Notes: generated by a model from the letters alone, not told the origin. A stretch of 64,000 nt of DNA from Prevotella sp. UBA2725 (GCA_002353825.1 DEKJ01000026.1:39803-103802), one strand, 5' to 3'. Positions 42,419 to 52,137 are shown, counted from the stretch's first letter. Translations and numbers: made by a program.

Positions 42419-42528
42419 TGTTTGGCGTACGCCAAACAATCGTTTGACGTACGACAAACAATCGGCTGACGAACGACAAACAATCGGCTGACGAACGACA
42501 AACAATCTGTTGTCGTACGTCAGCCGAT
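42419..42528. repeat. Tandem array of five 22-bp palindromic units after ackA
   Basis: Units 42419-42440, 42441-42462, 42463-42484, 42485-42506 and 42507-42528, all exactly 22 bp. The first four end in CAAACAAT; units 1 and 2 centre on CGTACG (unit 1 holds TTGGCGTACGCCAA, a perfect palindrome). Units 3 and 4 are identical. Unit 5 is essentially the reverse complement of unit 4. Confidence 0.95.
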
Positions 42529-42537
42529 ATTTTTTTA
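42483..42537 (+). terminator. Terminator of pta-ackA built from the last two repeat units
   Basis: Arms 42483-42504 and 42508-42528 pair over about 20 bp (one mismatch, one bulge) around a 3-nt loop, followed by ATTTTTTT up to 42537. The stem is formed by unit 4 and the inverted unit 5. Confidence 0.9.
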
Positions 42538-42564
42538 GTTTAATGAAAGTGATGATAAAGCGTA

Positions 42565-43344
42565 TTATAACTTGCTTTCGCCTTCCACGTAATCTTCAAG
42601 GAAGAGGTGCTCACCATCGAAAACTGCATAGGTAAACTGTGTGATCCAGTCACCAAGGATCAGCATGCGCGGTGTATGACCTTCTACACGTGGAAGGTTC
42701 AAATCAAGCTCTATATGCCGATGACCATAGATATAATAGTCTATATTTGGATGCTGCTTCTCATATTCCTTCGTCCATAAGACGAGATACTCCTTGTCTT
42801 CGCCCATATAAGGAGGTTCCTTGCCGTCAGCGCGTTTCAACCGGCTGTGCTTGGCCCACTCCAGTCCGAACTGCATGCCCCAACGCGGATGCAAGGCAGA
42901 AAAGAGCACCTGGCAGACACGATTGTGAAAGACTTTACGAAGCAGTTTAAACGAACCACTGTTATCACCTAAGCCATCTCCATGGGCAAGATAGAAGACT
43001 TTGCCATAGATTTCTGTGGTCAGTGGTTGATAATGCATCTTCACACCACATTCCTCCGCCAGATAGCCATAGGCCCAGATATCATGGTTGCCTGTGAAGA
43101 AATGCACCTCTACACCGTCATCGGTCAGTTCAGAGAGCTTGCCCAAGAAACGGGTGAAGCCTTTCGGCACCACATATTTGTATTCGTACCAAAAGTCGAA
43201 CATGTCGCCAAGCAGATACACCGCTGAAGCCTTATCCTTGATAGAGTCGAGGAAGCGCACCAGCCGCCGCTCCTGCATCCTGCGATGCGGGATAGCCAGC
43301 GACCCCAAGTGAGCATCACTCAAAAAATATACATTCTTACGCAT
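42565..43344 (-). CDS. lpxH: UDP-2,3-diacylglucosamine diphosphatase
   Basis: The 259-residue metallophosphoesterase has all family motifs: FLSDAHLGS, YLLGDMFDFWYEY, FTGNHDIWAYG, LAHGDGLGD and YIYGHRHIELD. It cleaves UDP-2,3-diacylglucosamine to lipid X in lipid A synthesis, acting at the inner face of the membrane. It starts 7 bp after the DUF59 gene ends. Confidence 0.92.
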   Translation of the reverse strand: MRKNVYFLSDAHLGSLAIPHRRMQERRLVRFLDSIKDKASAVYLLGDMFDFWYEYKYVVPKGFTRFLGKLSELTDDGVEVHFFTGNHDIWAYGYLAEECGVKMHYQPLTTEIYGKVFYLAHGDGLGDNSGSFKLLRKVFHNRVCQVLFSALHPRWGMQFGLEWAKHSRLKRADGKEPPYMGEDKEYLVLWTKEYEKQHPNIDYYIYGHRHIELDLNLPRVEGHTPRMLILGDWITQFTYAVFDGEHLFLEDYVEGESKL

Positions 43345-43351
43345 AGGCTAA

Positions 43352-43672
43352 CTATTCGAACCCGAGCTCAACCCTTGCCTCATCGGACATCATGCTCTGA
43401 TCCCATGCCGGCTCAAAAACAAGATTTACGTTGGCAGTCTTCACGCCTTCCACGCCTTCAAGCTTCGTGCGTACATCCTCAAGGATGAAGTCAGCAGCCG
43501 GGCAGGATGGAGCCGTGAATGTCATGTCGATGTTCAGGGTGCCATCATCTTGTAGATCAATCTTGTAAATCATACCGAGATCATAGATATTCACGGGGAT
43601 CTCGGGATCGTAGACCGTCTTCAAAACATCCACGATACGCTCTTCTATCTTTGTCTTCTGATCTTGTGTCAT
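43352..43672 (-). CDS. DUF59 / MIP18-type iron-sulfur assembly factor
   Basis: The 106-residue protein has the family core VLKTVYDPEIPVNIYDLGMIYKI and FTAPSCPAADFILEDVRTKL with one conserved Cys. Related proteins (SufT, MIP18, PaaD) help insert Fe-S clusters. It probably shares a transcript with lpxH, with 7 bp between them. No other suf or isc gene is near, so the client is unknown. Confidence 0.9.
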   Translation of the reverse strand: MTQDQKTKIEERIVDVLKTVYDPEIPVNIYDLGMIYKIDLQDDGTLNIDMTFTAPSCPAADFILEDVRTKLEGVEGVKTANVNLVFEPAWDQSMMSDEARVELGFE

Positions 43673-43756
43673 AATAATCTATTTTATATTATTCTTGTTT
43701 TGCAAACTTACGAAGAAAAAGCGAATCCCGCAAATATTATTGCAAATAAATGTATA

Positions 43757-43786
43757 GCAGGGACGGCCCCTGTGGCCGTCCGCACC
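43757..43786. repeat. Family B palindrome, copy B6
   Basis: GGACGGCC-CCTGT-GGCCGTCC perfect 8-bp stem preceded by AGCA and followed by GCACC. It lies between the SNF2 gene end and the DUF59 promoter region. Confidence 0.8.
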
Positions 43787-43791
43787 TCAAT

Positions 43792-46700
43792 TTACCGTTC
43801 TTTCAACAATTCTAACAGCTCATCCTTAGATAGTTTTGCACTCATATCTCCACCCTCAAGCAGTGCATCTGCCAACGATTTCTTCGTCTTATGCAGTTGG
43901 ATGATCTTTTCCTCTATCGTTCCTTCAGCAATAAGACGGTAGACAGTGACCGGATTCTGTTGTCCAATACGGTAGGCACGATCCGATGCCTGCTCCTCAA
44001 TAGCCGGATTCCACCACGGGTCGAGATGAATGACATAGTCGGCGGCAGTGAGGTTCAGTCCCAGTCCTCCAGCTTTCAGACTGATAAGGAAGAGCGGCAT
44101 GTCTCCCGTCTGAAACTCTTCTACAAGACGGGCACGCTCCTTGGCGGGTGTGGCACCATCAAGGTAGAGATATTCCACACCCTTCTTATCGAGTGCTTTC
44201 TTGATAAGAGCCAGATGTGAGGTAAACTGACTGAAGACCAGCGCACGGTGATGGTTGTCATGGAGTGAGTCGACCATCTCCAAGAAAGCAGCCTCTTTCG
44301 AAGAAGGAATCTTGAGTTTCTTATCTATGAGTTGCGCATTGCATGCTGCCTGGCGCAAACGCGTGAGTTCGGTAAGTGTCTGCAGCGGTGTGGCCTCACC
44401 ATCAGAAAGGTTGAGCAAAGCCTGCTGACGAATGTTGTCGTAGAGCGCCCACTCCTCCTGAGAGAGCTGCACCTTGCGGGTCACCTCAGTCTTTTCCGGA
44501 AGTTCGTTGAGCACATCGTTCTTTGTACGGCGCAGGATGAATGGCGCTATCATGCGGCGCAAGACCTGCTGCGAGGCCTTGTCGTGCATCTTCTCAATAG
44601 GCGTGATGAAACGATCGGAGAACTGTTGGAAAGAGCCTAAGAGCTCTGGGTTGGCAAACTGCATGAGGTTCCATATCTCACTAAGGTTGTTCTGTACAGG
44701 CGTGCCCGTAAGCAGAATACGGAACTTGCCTTGCAGTTTCATGGCAGCCTTCGACATCTTGGTGTCACGGTTCTTGATAGTGTGGGCCTCATCAAGCACA
44801 ATGGTATTCCACTCTTTCTTACAAAGGCTCTCCTCTTCATTGATGAGCAGTCCATAAGTGGTAATGACCACATCGAACTTGTCTGCCTCCTCAATAGTCT
44901 TCGTACGGTCTTCACCAGCCTGGTTGAGGATCTTCACATGGAGTCCCGGAGCAAAACGCGCCAGTTCATCGCGCCAGTTGAGGATAAGCGAGGTAGGCAC
45001 GACGACGAGTGCCGGTCCTTCCTTACCACGACTGAGGAGCACGGTGATCGTCTGAAGTGTCTTACCTAAGCCCATATCGTCCGCCAACAATGCTCCGGCA
45101 CCCCAATAGGCAAGGCGCGACATCCACACGTAGCCTTCCTTCTGATAGTCGCGAAGCTCTGCATTGATATTCTTCGGGACTCGGACCTTAAGGTCCCCCG
45201 ACTGCTCCACACGCTGGACAAATTCGCGGTAATGCTTGTCGGCATTGATATCCACGCCAGCTTCCTCCATCTCGTTGAGCGCCGGCGCGTTGTACACAGC
45301 AATACGCAGTTTGCCTTTCTGCTGCCGCCCCATCTTCTCCAAAGAAGCGAGCTGTTTACGGAGCTGATCACTGACGGCCACATACTCGTTGTCGCCAAGC
45401 TGGATGAAGTGGCCTTTCGCCTCACGCACCTTCTCCATGAGCTGCGCTATCTTCATCCTTTCACCTTCACCAATCTGAATATCACCGGAGATGTCAAACC
45501 AGCTCGCCATGGACGAGACGGTGAGATGCATATCTTTCGAGGTCAATTTACCACGGCTCACGCGGAAGCGGGCACCTTCCGGCCATTCCACGACTCCAGC
45601 ATCTGGATGTTCACGAAGGGTGCTGAGAAGTTCCAAACACTCTTCTATAGACAAAGACCAGCGATTGCCGTCTTGCTCATCTTCATAAGGCATAAGCAGT
45701 ACCAGAGCTTTCTTGAGGTTCTCACCCTCCGCCTTCAAGTCACGGTGTGTCTGCAGGCTCTCACCTTGATAAATGGTAGAGACGAAATCCATACCCTCAC
45801 CCGGCTGCATATAAGGCGGGCATTTAGTGAAAGGACGGACAAGCAACTGAAGAATGACTTGCTCATCGCTCGGCTGCAAACGGAAGACGATACGGCTGTC
45901 GGCATCCACGTTCTTGATATTCGTGTTTTGCAGCAGATCGCTCATCACAACGATATTGCGTGAGAAAGCCTCCAAGACTTTCGTGAGTTTATCCTTAGCC
46001 TCAACGGGAAAGACCTTGACTGTATAAAGGAGCTGCAAGGCATGAAGTTGTCGGTCGGTGAGTTTCAATACCTTAATGAGCTGCGGTGTCTCCTCCTTTA
46101 CGACAATATTCTCAATAATATTGTTCTTATTGACATTACTCTTGACATGGTAACCGTCCTTCTCCAAGGTGACGGACAACTGTAATTTCTCCGGTACGAT
46201 ATCAATATGAATGGATGGATCATCGAAATCAAACACCAAAGGATGGCCTGCTAAGGTATAAACGACATTACGTCCATAAAGATCATAGCTCGTGCCTCCG
46301 TACCAGCCATAGCTGTATTCTTCAACAAGGTTAGCCACCGCGCGATCCTGATTGGTCATAGGCAGATCCGTGCCTGCCTTGAACTTCTTAAGAGCGATAT
46401 TTCGGCCCTTGCTCCACGTCACACCATCCTTACTCTTCTGAAGGATGGGCTGGACATTCATACTATTCAAGCTTAACAGGTAGGCAATACGCTCTGCAGG
46501 CTCAGGCTTGTATTTGACCTTCCTGCCATCTTCAATATAGTCGCCTTCCATCAGTTGGTTAAGCACTTGCTCCCAAGCGGGCAACACTTTGACAAAAGGC
46601 ATGGAAGGATGCATACCCGTCTCCTTCTCAAGCTCGGGTTGCTGCTTCTTGAGGAAATCGAAATCGTCGGACATCTCCAAGGTCAGCAGTTTGTAGCCTT

Positions 46701-47877
46701 CTTTGGATACCCGCTGAATATATTCATCTACATCTTTCTCTGCATCCTCATCCATCGTATGGAAATGCTTCATGGCAAAGGCTGCCAAGATATTGTAAAG
46801 GTTGATATCTGCTGTCTCGCCGAGAGGTTCAGAGAACTGGGATGTTGGTTTCTCCACACTACGGCTCCGCAGAATAATTTGCATGGCCAGATAATCAATC
46901 CCGTCAACTTCCTTTTTCTTCAGAATAGTGTTGCTTTTCTTTTCTGACGCCATGGTTTTATCATAGCGCAAGGCTATGGCATAATAGAAATTAGCCAACG
47001 GGTCCTCTTTAAATGCACTTTGCCCCGAACCCCGCAACTGCTGCTGGAAAAGTTTTGCAGCCTCACCGTATTTCTTCTTTTGTATCAGTTCAATGGCAAG
47101 GAGAGTAGTGTGAGCACAGCATGGCTCGGTGACAATCTCAAGGGCTTTCTCCAGATTGCCATCTTTCAAGAACACGGTATAAAGATAACAGAATCCGAAA
47201 CGTTCAGAAGCATCTTTACTATCTACATGGTTGCTGGTCAGGAAAATATTCTGCAAAGCCTGCACATTGACCGGAATATTCAATAAAATACGGTTACGAC
47301 GGAGCCAAAATAACCAATCCTTAAGTTGCGAACTGGTATGCTCGAAGTAGGCACTTAGCTTCGGCACCTCGGCAAGACTATCCAAATAGCCATAAAAGAA
47401 GACTTCCTTCAGGTCGCCGGAATAAGGATCAGAAGTAAACTCCAGGCGAGCCCAACTGGGAATGGTTACAATGAGCGCTCTATCCTCATAAGGCTTACCG
47501 TGCAGAAAGTCGTACATCGACTCCGTGAACTTGCGCACGACATATTCATCCGCCTTCCGCTTAAATCCATAGCCGTAACCCACAAACGGATTGGCATGAC
47601 CGGCATATTTCTTAAACGTGGATTCGGGCATGGCTTTAAGAATTGTGACCCAATGATGCACCTCTATATAATAATGTGGCACACTACCCGTTTTCTGCTC
47701 TGCCTGAAAGATGACCTTATTTAGATATTTGTCGAGGAAAGGCTTAGTGTTTTTCATATCCGTGAACAACAGCCGATGAGCGGCATCAAGGATCTCTGAC
47801 TTGGAGAACGCCTGAGGGTTCGCCGCCATAATCTGAAGAAGAGGATCGTTAACAAAATCTTTAGAGATATCTGCCAT
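43792..47877 (-). CDS. Large SNF2-family helicase/ATPase
   Basis: The 1361-residue protein has a C-terminal SNF2 motor: Walker A DMGLGKT (Lys939), DEAH at 1029-1032, ILLTGTPVQNNLSEIWNLM, FSQFTSHL, SLKAGGLGLNLT and DRAYRIGQQNPVTVYRLI. The first about 900 residues show no motif I can name; they are mixed alpha/beta without a clear zinc site. SNF2 proteins translocate on double-stranded DNA and remodel bound proteins; the bacterial roles are mostly open. It starts 30 bp after priA, so the two may be co-transcribed and linked to replication restart or repair. Confidence 0.93.
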   Translation of the reverse strand: MADISKDFVNDPLLQIMAANPQAFSKSEILDAAHRLLFTDMKNTKPFLDKYLNKVIFQAEQKTGSVPHYYIEVHHWVTILKAMPESTFKKYAGHANPFVGYGYGFKRKADEYVVRKFTESMYDFLHGKPYEDRALIVTIPSWARLEFTSDPYSGDLKEVFFYGYLDSLAEVPKLSAYFEHTSSQLKDWLFWLRRNRILLNIPVNVQALQNIFLTSNHVDSKDASERFGFCYLYTVFLKDGNLEKALEIVTEPCCAHTTLLAIELIQKKKYGEAAKLFQQQLRGSGQSAFKEDPLANFYYAIALRYDKTMASEKKSNTILKKKEVDGIDYLAMQIILRSRSVEKPTSQFSEPLGETADINLYNILAAFAMKHFHTMDEDAEKDVDEYIQRVSKEGYKLLTLEMSDDFDFLKKQQPELEKETGMHPSMPFVKVLPAWEQVLNQLMEGDYIEDGRKVKYKPEPAERIAYLLSLNSMNVQPILQKSKDGVTWSKGRNIALKKFKAGTDLPMTNQDRAVANLVEEYSYGWYGGTSYDLYGRNVVYTLAGHPLVFDFDDPSIHIDIVPEKLQLSVTLEKDGYHVKSNVNKNNIIENIVVKEETPQLIKVLKLTDRQLHALQLLYTVKVFPVEAKDKLTKVLEAFSRNIVVMSDLLQNTNIKNVDADSRIVFRLQPSDEQVILQLLVRPFTKCPPYMQPGEGMDFVSTIYQGESLQTHRDLKAEGENLKKALVLLMPYEDEQDGNRWSLSIEECLELLSTLREHPDAGVVEWPEGARFRVSRGKLTSKDMHLTVSSMASWFDISGDIQIGEGERMKIAQLMEKVREAKGHFIQLGDNEYVAVSDQLRKQLASLEKMGRQQKGKLRIAVYNAPALNEMEEAGVDINADKHYREFVQRVEQSGDLKVRVPKNINAELRDYQKEGYVWMSRLAYWGAGALLADDMGLGKTLQTITVLLSRGKEGPALVVVPTSLILNWRDELARFAPGLHVKILNQAGEDRTKTIEEADKFDVVITTYGLLINEEESLCKKEWNTIVLDEAHTIKNRDTKMSKAAMKLQGKFRILLTGTPVQNNLSEIWNLMQFANPELLGSFQQFSDRFITPIEKMHDKASQQVLRRMIAPFILRRTKNDVLNELPEKTEVTRKVQLSQEEWALYDNIRQQALLNLSDGEATPLQTLTELTRLRQAACNAQLIDKKLKIPSSKEAAFLEMVDSLHDNHHRALVFSQFTSHLALIKKALDKKGVEYLYLDGATPAKERARLVEEFQTGDMPLFLISLKAGGLGLNLTAADYVIHLDPWWNPAIEEQASDRAYRIGQQNPVTVYRLIAEGTIEEKIIQLHKTKKSLADALLEGGDMSAKLSKDELLELLKER

Positions 47878-47907
47878 TATTATTTGGAGTATTTATAGAG
47901 TTAATAA

Positions 47908-50160
47908 TCAATCTGGATCGACATCAAAATAGATCTGCACCGATTTGTAACACGTCTGCTGCGTGATGCCATCACGGGCAGCATAGAGCGCAGCATGCAT
48001 CTTACGAAGATCAATGCCTAACTCGAGTTTCAGCACGATCTTGCGAATAAACAAGGTCTTCACGCGGGAAATAGCCGGTTTGTCCGGGCCCAATACACGG
48101 TCGCCGAAAAGTTGACGGAGCCGACCGCCAAGTTCCTGTGCTGCCATCTCCACCACACCTTCCTGCTTATGCTTGAGATAGATATATATAATATGTGAGA
48201 AAGGAGGATAATGGAAAAGGCTCCGCTCCTCGAGGAGATCGTTGTAAAAACCCGTATAATCGTTGTGGACAACTTGATGGATGACAGGTAGTGAAGGACT
48301 CTTTGTCTGCAAGATGACGAGTCCTTGCTTTCCTTTCCGTCCTGCGCGCCCGGCTACCTGACTCATCATCATGAAGGCATGCTCATAGGCACGAAAGTCG
48401 GGATAATTGAGCATCGTGTCGGCATCAAGAATCCCCACTACCGCCACGTTGTCGAAGTCGAGCCCTTTGGATATCATCTGAGTGCCGATAAGGACGTTGG
48501 TCTTTCCCTCTCCAAACTCACCGATAAGTCGTTCATAAGCACCCCTCGTACGCGTTGTGTCCAGGTCCATACGTGCTACTCTTGCCTCAGGAAACTCTGC
48601 ACGCACAAGGTCTTCGATCTTCTCCGTGCCATAGCCCCGGTCAGAGAGATGTGGATTGCCACAATTGGGGCACGTCTCCGGAACAGGCATCGTGAACCCA
48701 CAGTAATGGCACGTGAGGAGGTTAAGACGCTTGTGGTAGGTCAGAGAAACATCACAGTTCTTGCACTTAGGAGTCCAGCCACATGTAGGACACGACAACA
48801 CGGGTGCGAAACCACGCCGGTTCTGGAAAAGGATAACCTGTTTGTCATCAGCCAAAGCCTCTCGCATGGCAGCGAGAAGACGAGGCGAGAACGGACCCGT
48901 CATCATCTTGCGATGCCGCAAGTCCTTCGTATCGACGACCTCTATCTCCGGCAACTGGATATTCTTGAAACGTGTAGAAAGGGTAACAAGTCCATATTTA
49001 CCCGTTTTAGCGTTGTAATAACTCTCCATAGACGGAGTCGCTGTGCCTAACAAGGTCTTTGCCTGGTACATTTGAGCTAAGACAATGGCCGTAGAGCGGG
49101 CATGATAGCGAGGTGCAGGATCTTGTTGTTTGAAACTTGTCTCATGCTCCTCATCAATGATGACAAGCCCAAGTTTCTGAAAAGGAAGGAAGACGGCACT
49201 GCGCGCACCGAGGATAATATCATAAGGCTCATTGGAGAGTTGCTTGCGCCATATCTCCACACGCTCGGCATCACTGTATTTGGAATGGTAAATGCCGAGC
49301 CGCGAGCCAAAGACACGTTGCAGGCGCTGCGTCATCTGAACGGTGAGAGCTATTTCGGGCAGCAAATAGAGCACTTGCTGTCCACGGTCGATAGCCTCTT
49401 GGATAAGATGGATATAGATCTCCGTCTTACCGCTCGACGTCACACCATGCAGCAGTACTACATTCTTCTCTTTCCACTGCTGTTCTATCTCGCTCTTAGC
49501 CTTTGCCTGCACGTCACTCAACTGCTGAATACGCTCTGGATGGGCATCGCCTTTTCGGTTAAGGCGGTCCACGGCATGTTCATAAGTTTCGATGAATCCT
49601 TGCTCGGCAAGTCGTTTGACGGTGTCATACGTGCAATGTGCCTCATTCATCAATTCTTCTCGTGTGATAACACCATTGGAAGAATCATCTTGAAGAGACA
49701 GAAGCACTTGAAAGGTCTTCAACTGCTTGGGCATACGTCGAAGCATCTCTATGGCGACCTTAACCCCTTCTGCGCTTGCAAACTTCTGACTGACACGCAC
49801 ACAAGTCTCTGTCTTAGGCCGATAGCCGGCTTCCGCCTTTAATCCTGCGGGTAAGGCTGCATTCATCACTTCACCAAGCGTTGACATATAATAGTCGGCT
49901 ATCCACCGCCAAAGTCGCAGTTGATTAGGAAGAAGCACGGGAGCATCATCAAGCACCGTCAGGACTTCTCGGATCTTATCATCCGGAAGGTCGGGCTTAT
50001 CGTCATGCACACGTACAGCCATTGCCGCATAGGTCTTACTCTTGCCGAAAGGTACGAGCAAACGCATGCCCATACGGATTCGCATCGAAAGCGCATCGCT
50101 CACGGCATAAGTGAAAAAGTCTTGAAGGGGCAATGGCAGTATGACATCCACGTATCGCAT
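47908..50160 (-). CDS. priA: Primosomal protein N' (replication restart helicase)
   Basis: The 750-residue helicase has an N-terminal 3'-end-binding domain, Walker A GVTSSGKT (residues 239-246), DEEH (336-339) and two zinc sites formed by Cys457, 460, 466, 469, 484, 487, 497 and 500. The C-terminal helicase motifs include DLDTTRTRGAYERL and GTQMISKGLDFDNV and AGRAGRKGKQG. It reloads the replisome at stalled forks. A -7 element lies only 8 bp before the ATG. Confidence 0.96.
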   Translation of the reverse strand: MRYVDVILPLPLQDFFTYAVSDALSMRIRMGMRLLVPFGKSKTYAAMAVRVHDDKPDLPDDKIREVLTVLDDAPVLLPNQLRLWRWIADYYMSTLGEVMNAALPAGLKAEAGYRPKTETCVRVSQKFASAEGVKVAIEMLRRMPKQLKTFQVLLSLQDDSSNGVITREELMNEAHCTYDTVKRLAEQGFIETYEHAVDRLNRKGDAHPERIQQLSDVQAKAKSEIEQQWKEKNVVLLHGVTSSGKTEIYIHLIQEAIDRGQQVLYLLPEIALTVQMTQRLQRVFGSRLGIYHSKYSDAERVEIWRKQLSNEPYDIILGARSAVFLPFQKLGLVIIDEEHETSFKQQDPAPRYHARSTAIVLAQMYQAKTLLGTATPSMESYYNAKTGKYGLVTLSTRFKNIQLPEIEVVDTKDLRHRKMMTGPFSPRLLAAMREALADDKQVILFQNRRGFAPVLSCPTCGWTPKCKNCDVSLTYHKRLNLLTCHYCGFTMPVPETCPNCGNPHLSDRGYGTEKIEDLVRAEFPEARVARMDLDTTRTRGAYERLIGEFGEGKTNVLIGTQMISKGLDFDNVAVVGILDADTMLNYPDFRAYEHAFMMMSQVAGRAGRKGKQGLVILQTKSPSLPVIHQVVHNDYTGFYNDLLEERSLFHYPPFSHIIYIYLKHKQEGVVEMAAQELGGRLRQLFGDRVLGPDKPAISRVKTLFIRKIVLKLELGIDLRKMHAALYAARDGITQQTCYKSVQIYFDVDPD

Positions 50161-50167
50161 AACGATG

Positions 50168-50175
50168 CAAAGATA
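50168..50175 (-). promoter_or_regulatory. -7 element (TATCTTTG) of priA
   Basis: Exact TAnnTTTG match 8 bp before the priA ATG, predicting an almost leaderless mRNA. No clear TTG at -33. Confidence 0.55.
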
Positions 50176-50225
50176 CTGCTTTTTCCATGAAATATCCTCA
50201 CACTGCCAATCTTTTATGGTGGCTT

Positions 50226-51896
50226 TTATGATGGATGGCAGAGATTTCTTACATTCTCCTCAAAATGTTCCTTATCGACAGCTTTAGCTTTCATGGCTGA
50301 ACGATAATTGTAAATGGTGTGTGGAGAGTAAGACAAGAGTGTTGCTATCTCTGAGCTCTCCGTAACGCCCAACCTGATGAAAGCAAAGATACGCAGTTCT
50401 GTCGTCATAGAACCATCTGTATTAAGTGACACCTCATTGCCAGGCTTGAGCAGTCTAGAGAACTCTGATACGAAATCCGGATACAAACCAAGAAAGGCTT
50501 TGTCGAACTGAAGATAAAACCGTGCCATATCATGGTTTGCTATCCGGTCAGAACTGACAACGCGCAAGAGATCTTTTGTCTGATTGGCCTTAATCTTCAT
50601 CTGGACAAGCGTACGGTAACTCGTAATACGATCCATGGTCGAAGCACAGATATCAACAAAAAGGCGAAGATATTCCTCACGCTTACGGTTTGCCTCGCGC
50701 AAAAGATTATTCAGATGTGAGAGCTCATCATTTGTCTCCTGCATCTGCTGGTTCACATCATTCAACTGACTGTTCTTATGCTCCAGAAGTCGCTGGCTAA
50801 GATGAAGCTGGGCATTGCGACGTCTTGACAAGAAATACAACGCCGATGCTCCTAAAGCCAAGACGATAGCAAGAAAAACTATACCCCATAAAATCCGACT
50901 CTGTCGCTTGAGTTGTTGCTGATAGGCAGTTGCAATCGGAGGCAGACGGTTAGAGATCTCTAACTTACGCAGTTTATTATTGAAGAACGTTGCATCATCC
51001 ATTGCCACAAGAAGATAATGGTGAGCCAATGTGGCATTAGAGGCATCTTCCTTGAAGATATACATTGCCAGATCTTGCAAGGCTGCATTCTCCTTGACGG
51101 ATGCTAGTATATCAGACTTGGCAGACAGTACAAGATACTTGCCATAAGCATCACTGTTGCCCATCAGCTGGTAGCCACGGGCAATGGCAAACGCGGTCTG
51201 TGAATACAGACGACCATAATGGTTGTTCAGTCGTAAAGACGATTTATAATAAGCAATTGCTTTCAGAGGATTCTGCCTTAGAAAATAAGATCGTTCGCCC
51301 ATCAAATAATACCACATTGCACTTCTCTTTGTCGTGTTGTCAAGCGCTAAAGTAAGATAATGCATTCTCAGATGATCCATCCGAGAAGAAAACTCCGCAT
51401 CCATCGTGAAAGCACTCCAATAGACATAGGTCCAATAGCCGGCTATGGCATAAGTAAATCTCAAATTCTGAGGAAGGCTCTTATAATCTGTCTCGGCAAT
51501 AATCGTCTCTGCATTATTGTAGAAGCCCGCATAAGACAGCAAAAGGGCCATGGCAAGATTGGCATGAATGACTGCATGTTGATCGTGTAATCGTAATGCT
51601 TCTGAGCGATAACGTTTCGTGTAAATAAAAGCAGAGTCGAACTGGTAAGACGAGTATGCTTTCACCAAATCGCCCAACAGATGCAACCGTTGCTTGGATG
51701 TCACTCCTGCAAAACGCAACTTATTCTTCATAGCCGACAAGTGCGCTTCATACCGCGCATCAATACCAGGTTTTACTTTGATGCAGCTGTCTAAAGACGA
51801 TAAATCAGTCATTATGATTCTACGTGCAGCTATCATCCGATTACCTGCAAAGAATGTTAAGCAGAAGGCTAATATGACCTTAAATAGTGAATGCAT
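50226..51896 (-). CDS. Membrane-tethered TPR/HTH regulator (DUF6377-like)
   Basis: From the ATG at 51896 the product is 556 residues. A signal-anchor N-terminus (MHSLFKVILAFCLTFFAG) leads to a periplasmic part with TPR-like helices (about residues 60-320) and one membrane helix (ILWGIVFLAIVLALGASALYFL). A cytoplasmic coiled coil follows (QRLLEHKNSQLNDVNQQM), and the C-terminus has a LuxR-type HTH (VTESSEIATLLSYSPHTIYNYRSAM). This layout lets a periplasmic signal act directly on DNA. It is divergent from the barrel/GH32 pair and probably controls it. The start is fixed by a -7 element at 51920-51927. Confidence 0.82.
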   Translation of the reverse strand: MHSLFKVILAFCLTFFAGNRMIAARRIIMTDLSSLDSCIKVKPGIDARYEAHLSAMKNKLRFAGVTSKQRLHLLGDLVKAYSSYQFDSAFIYTKRYRSEALRLHDQHAVIHANLAMALLLSYAGFYNNAETIIAETDYKSLPQNLRFTYAIAGYWTYVYWSAFTMDAEFSSRMDHLRMHYLTLALDNTTKRSAMWYYLMGERSYFLRQNPLKAIAYYKSSLRLNNHYGRLYSQTAFAIARGYQLMGNSDAYGKYLVLSAKSDILASVKENAALQDLAMYIFKEDASNATLAHHYLLVAMDDATFFNNKLRKLEISNRLPPIATAYQQQLKRQSRILWGIVFLAIVLALGASALYFLSRRRNAQLHLSQRLLEHKNSQLNDVNQQMQETNDELSHLNNLLREANRKREEYLRLFVDICASTMDRITSYRTLVQMKIKANQTKDLLRVVSSDRIANHDMARFYLQFDKAFLGLYPDFVSEFSRLLKPGNEVSLNTDGSMTTELRIFAFIRLGVTESSEIATLLSYSPHTIYNYRSAMKAKAVDKEHFEENVRNLCHPS

Positions 51897-51919
51897 AAGC
51901 GTTTTCAGTTTACTGGAAG

Positions 51920-51927
51920 CAAAGATA
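51920..51927 (-). promoter_or_regulatory. -7 element (TATCTTTG) of the TPR/HTH regulator gene
   Basis: Matches TAnnTTTG 24 bp before the ATG at 51896 and excludes an earlier in-frame start at 51965. Confidence 0.6.
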
Positions 51928-52074
51928 AACAAAAGGATTCTAAAATCACGCATCTCCCTAAACAATTTTATAAGATTGACATAATAGCTATATTATCAGC
52001 TACTTACAAAGAACACCATTTTACTTTAATCTCCCTAACGTCTCACATCGATAACAACGAAAGCCAAAACTTCA

Positions 52075-52082
52075 TAATTTTG
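52075..52082 (+). promoter_or_regulatory. -7 element (TAATTTTG) of the barrel-GH32 operon
   Basis: Matches TAnnTTTG 56 bp before the ATG at 52138. The approximately 240-bp divergent region holds this and the regulator promoter, and nothing else I recognise. Confidence 0.55.
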
Positions 52083-52137
52083 CCAACGAAAACAAAACTA
52101 ATTGCACAAATTAATAAAAACACATAAAAACAATCGT

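Noticed and set aside
42419..42528. Possible CRISPR array
   Set aside because: Units are contiguous 22-mers without unique spacers, one unit is inverted, there are no cas genes, and the array ends in a terminator.
43352..43400. tRNA-like TTCGAAC sequence near 43360
   Set aside because: It is within the end of the DUF59 gene and no cloverleaf can be formed around it.
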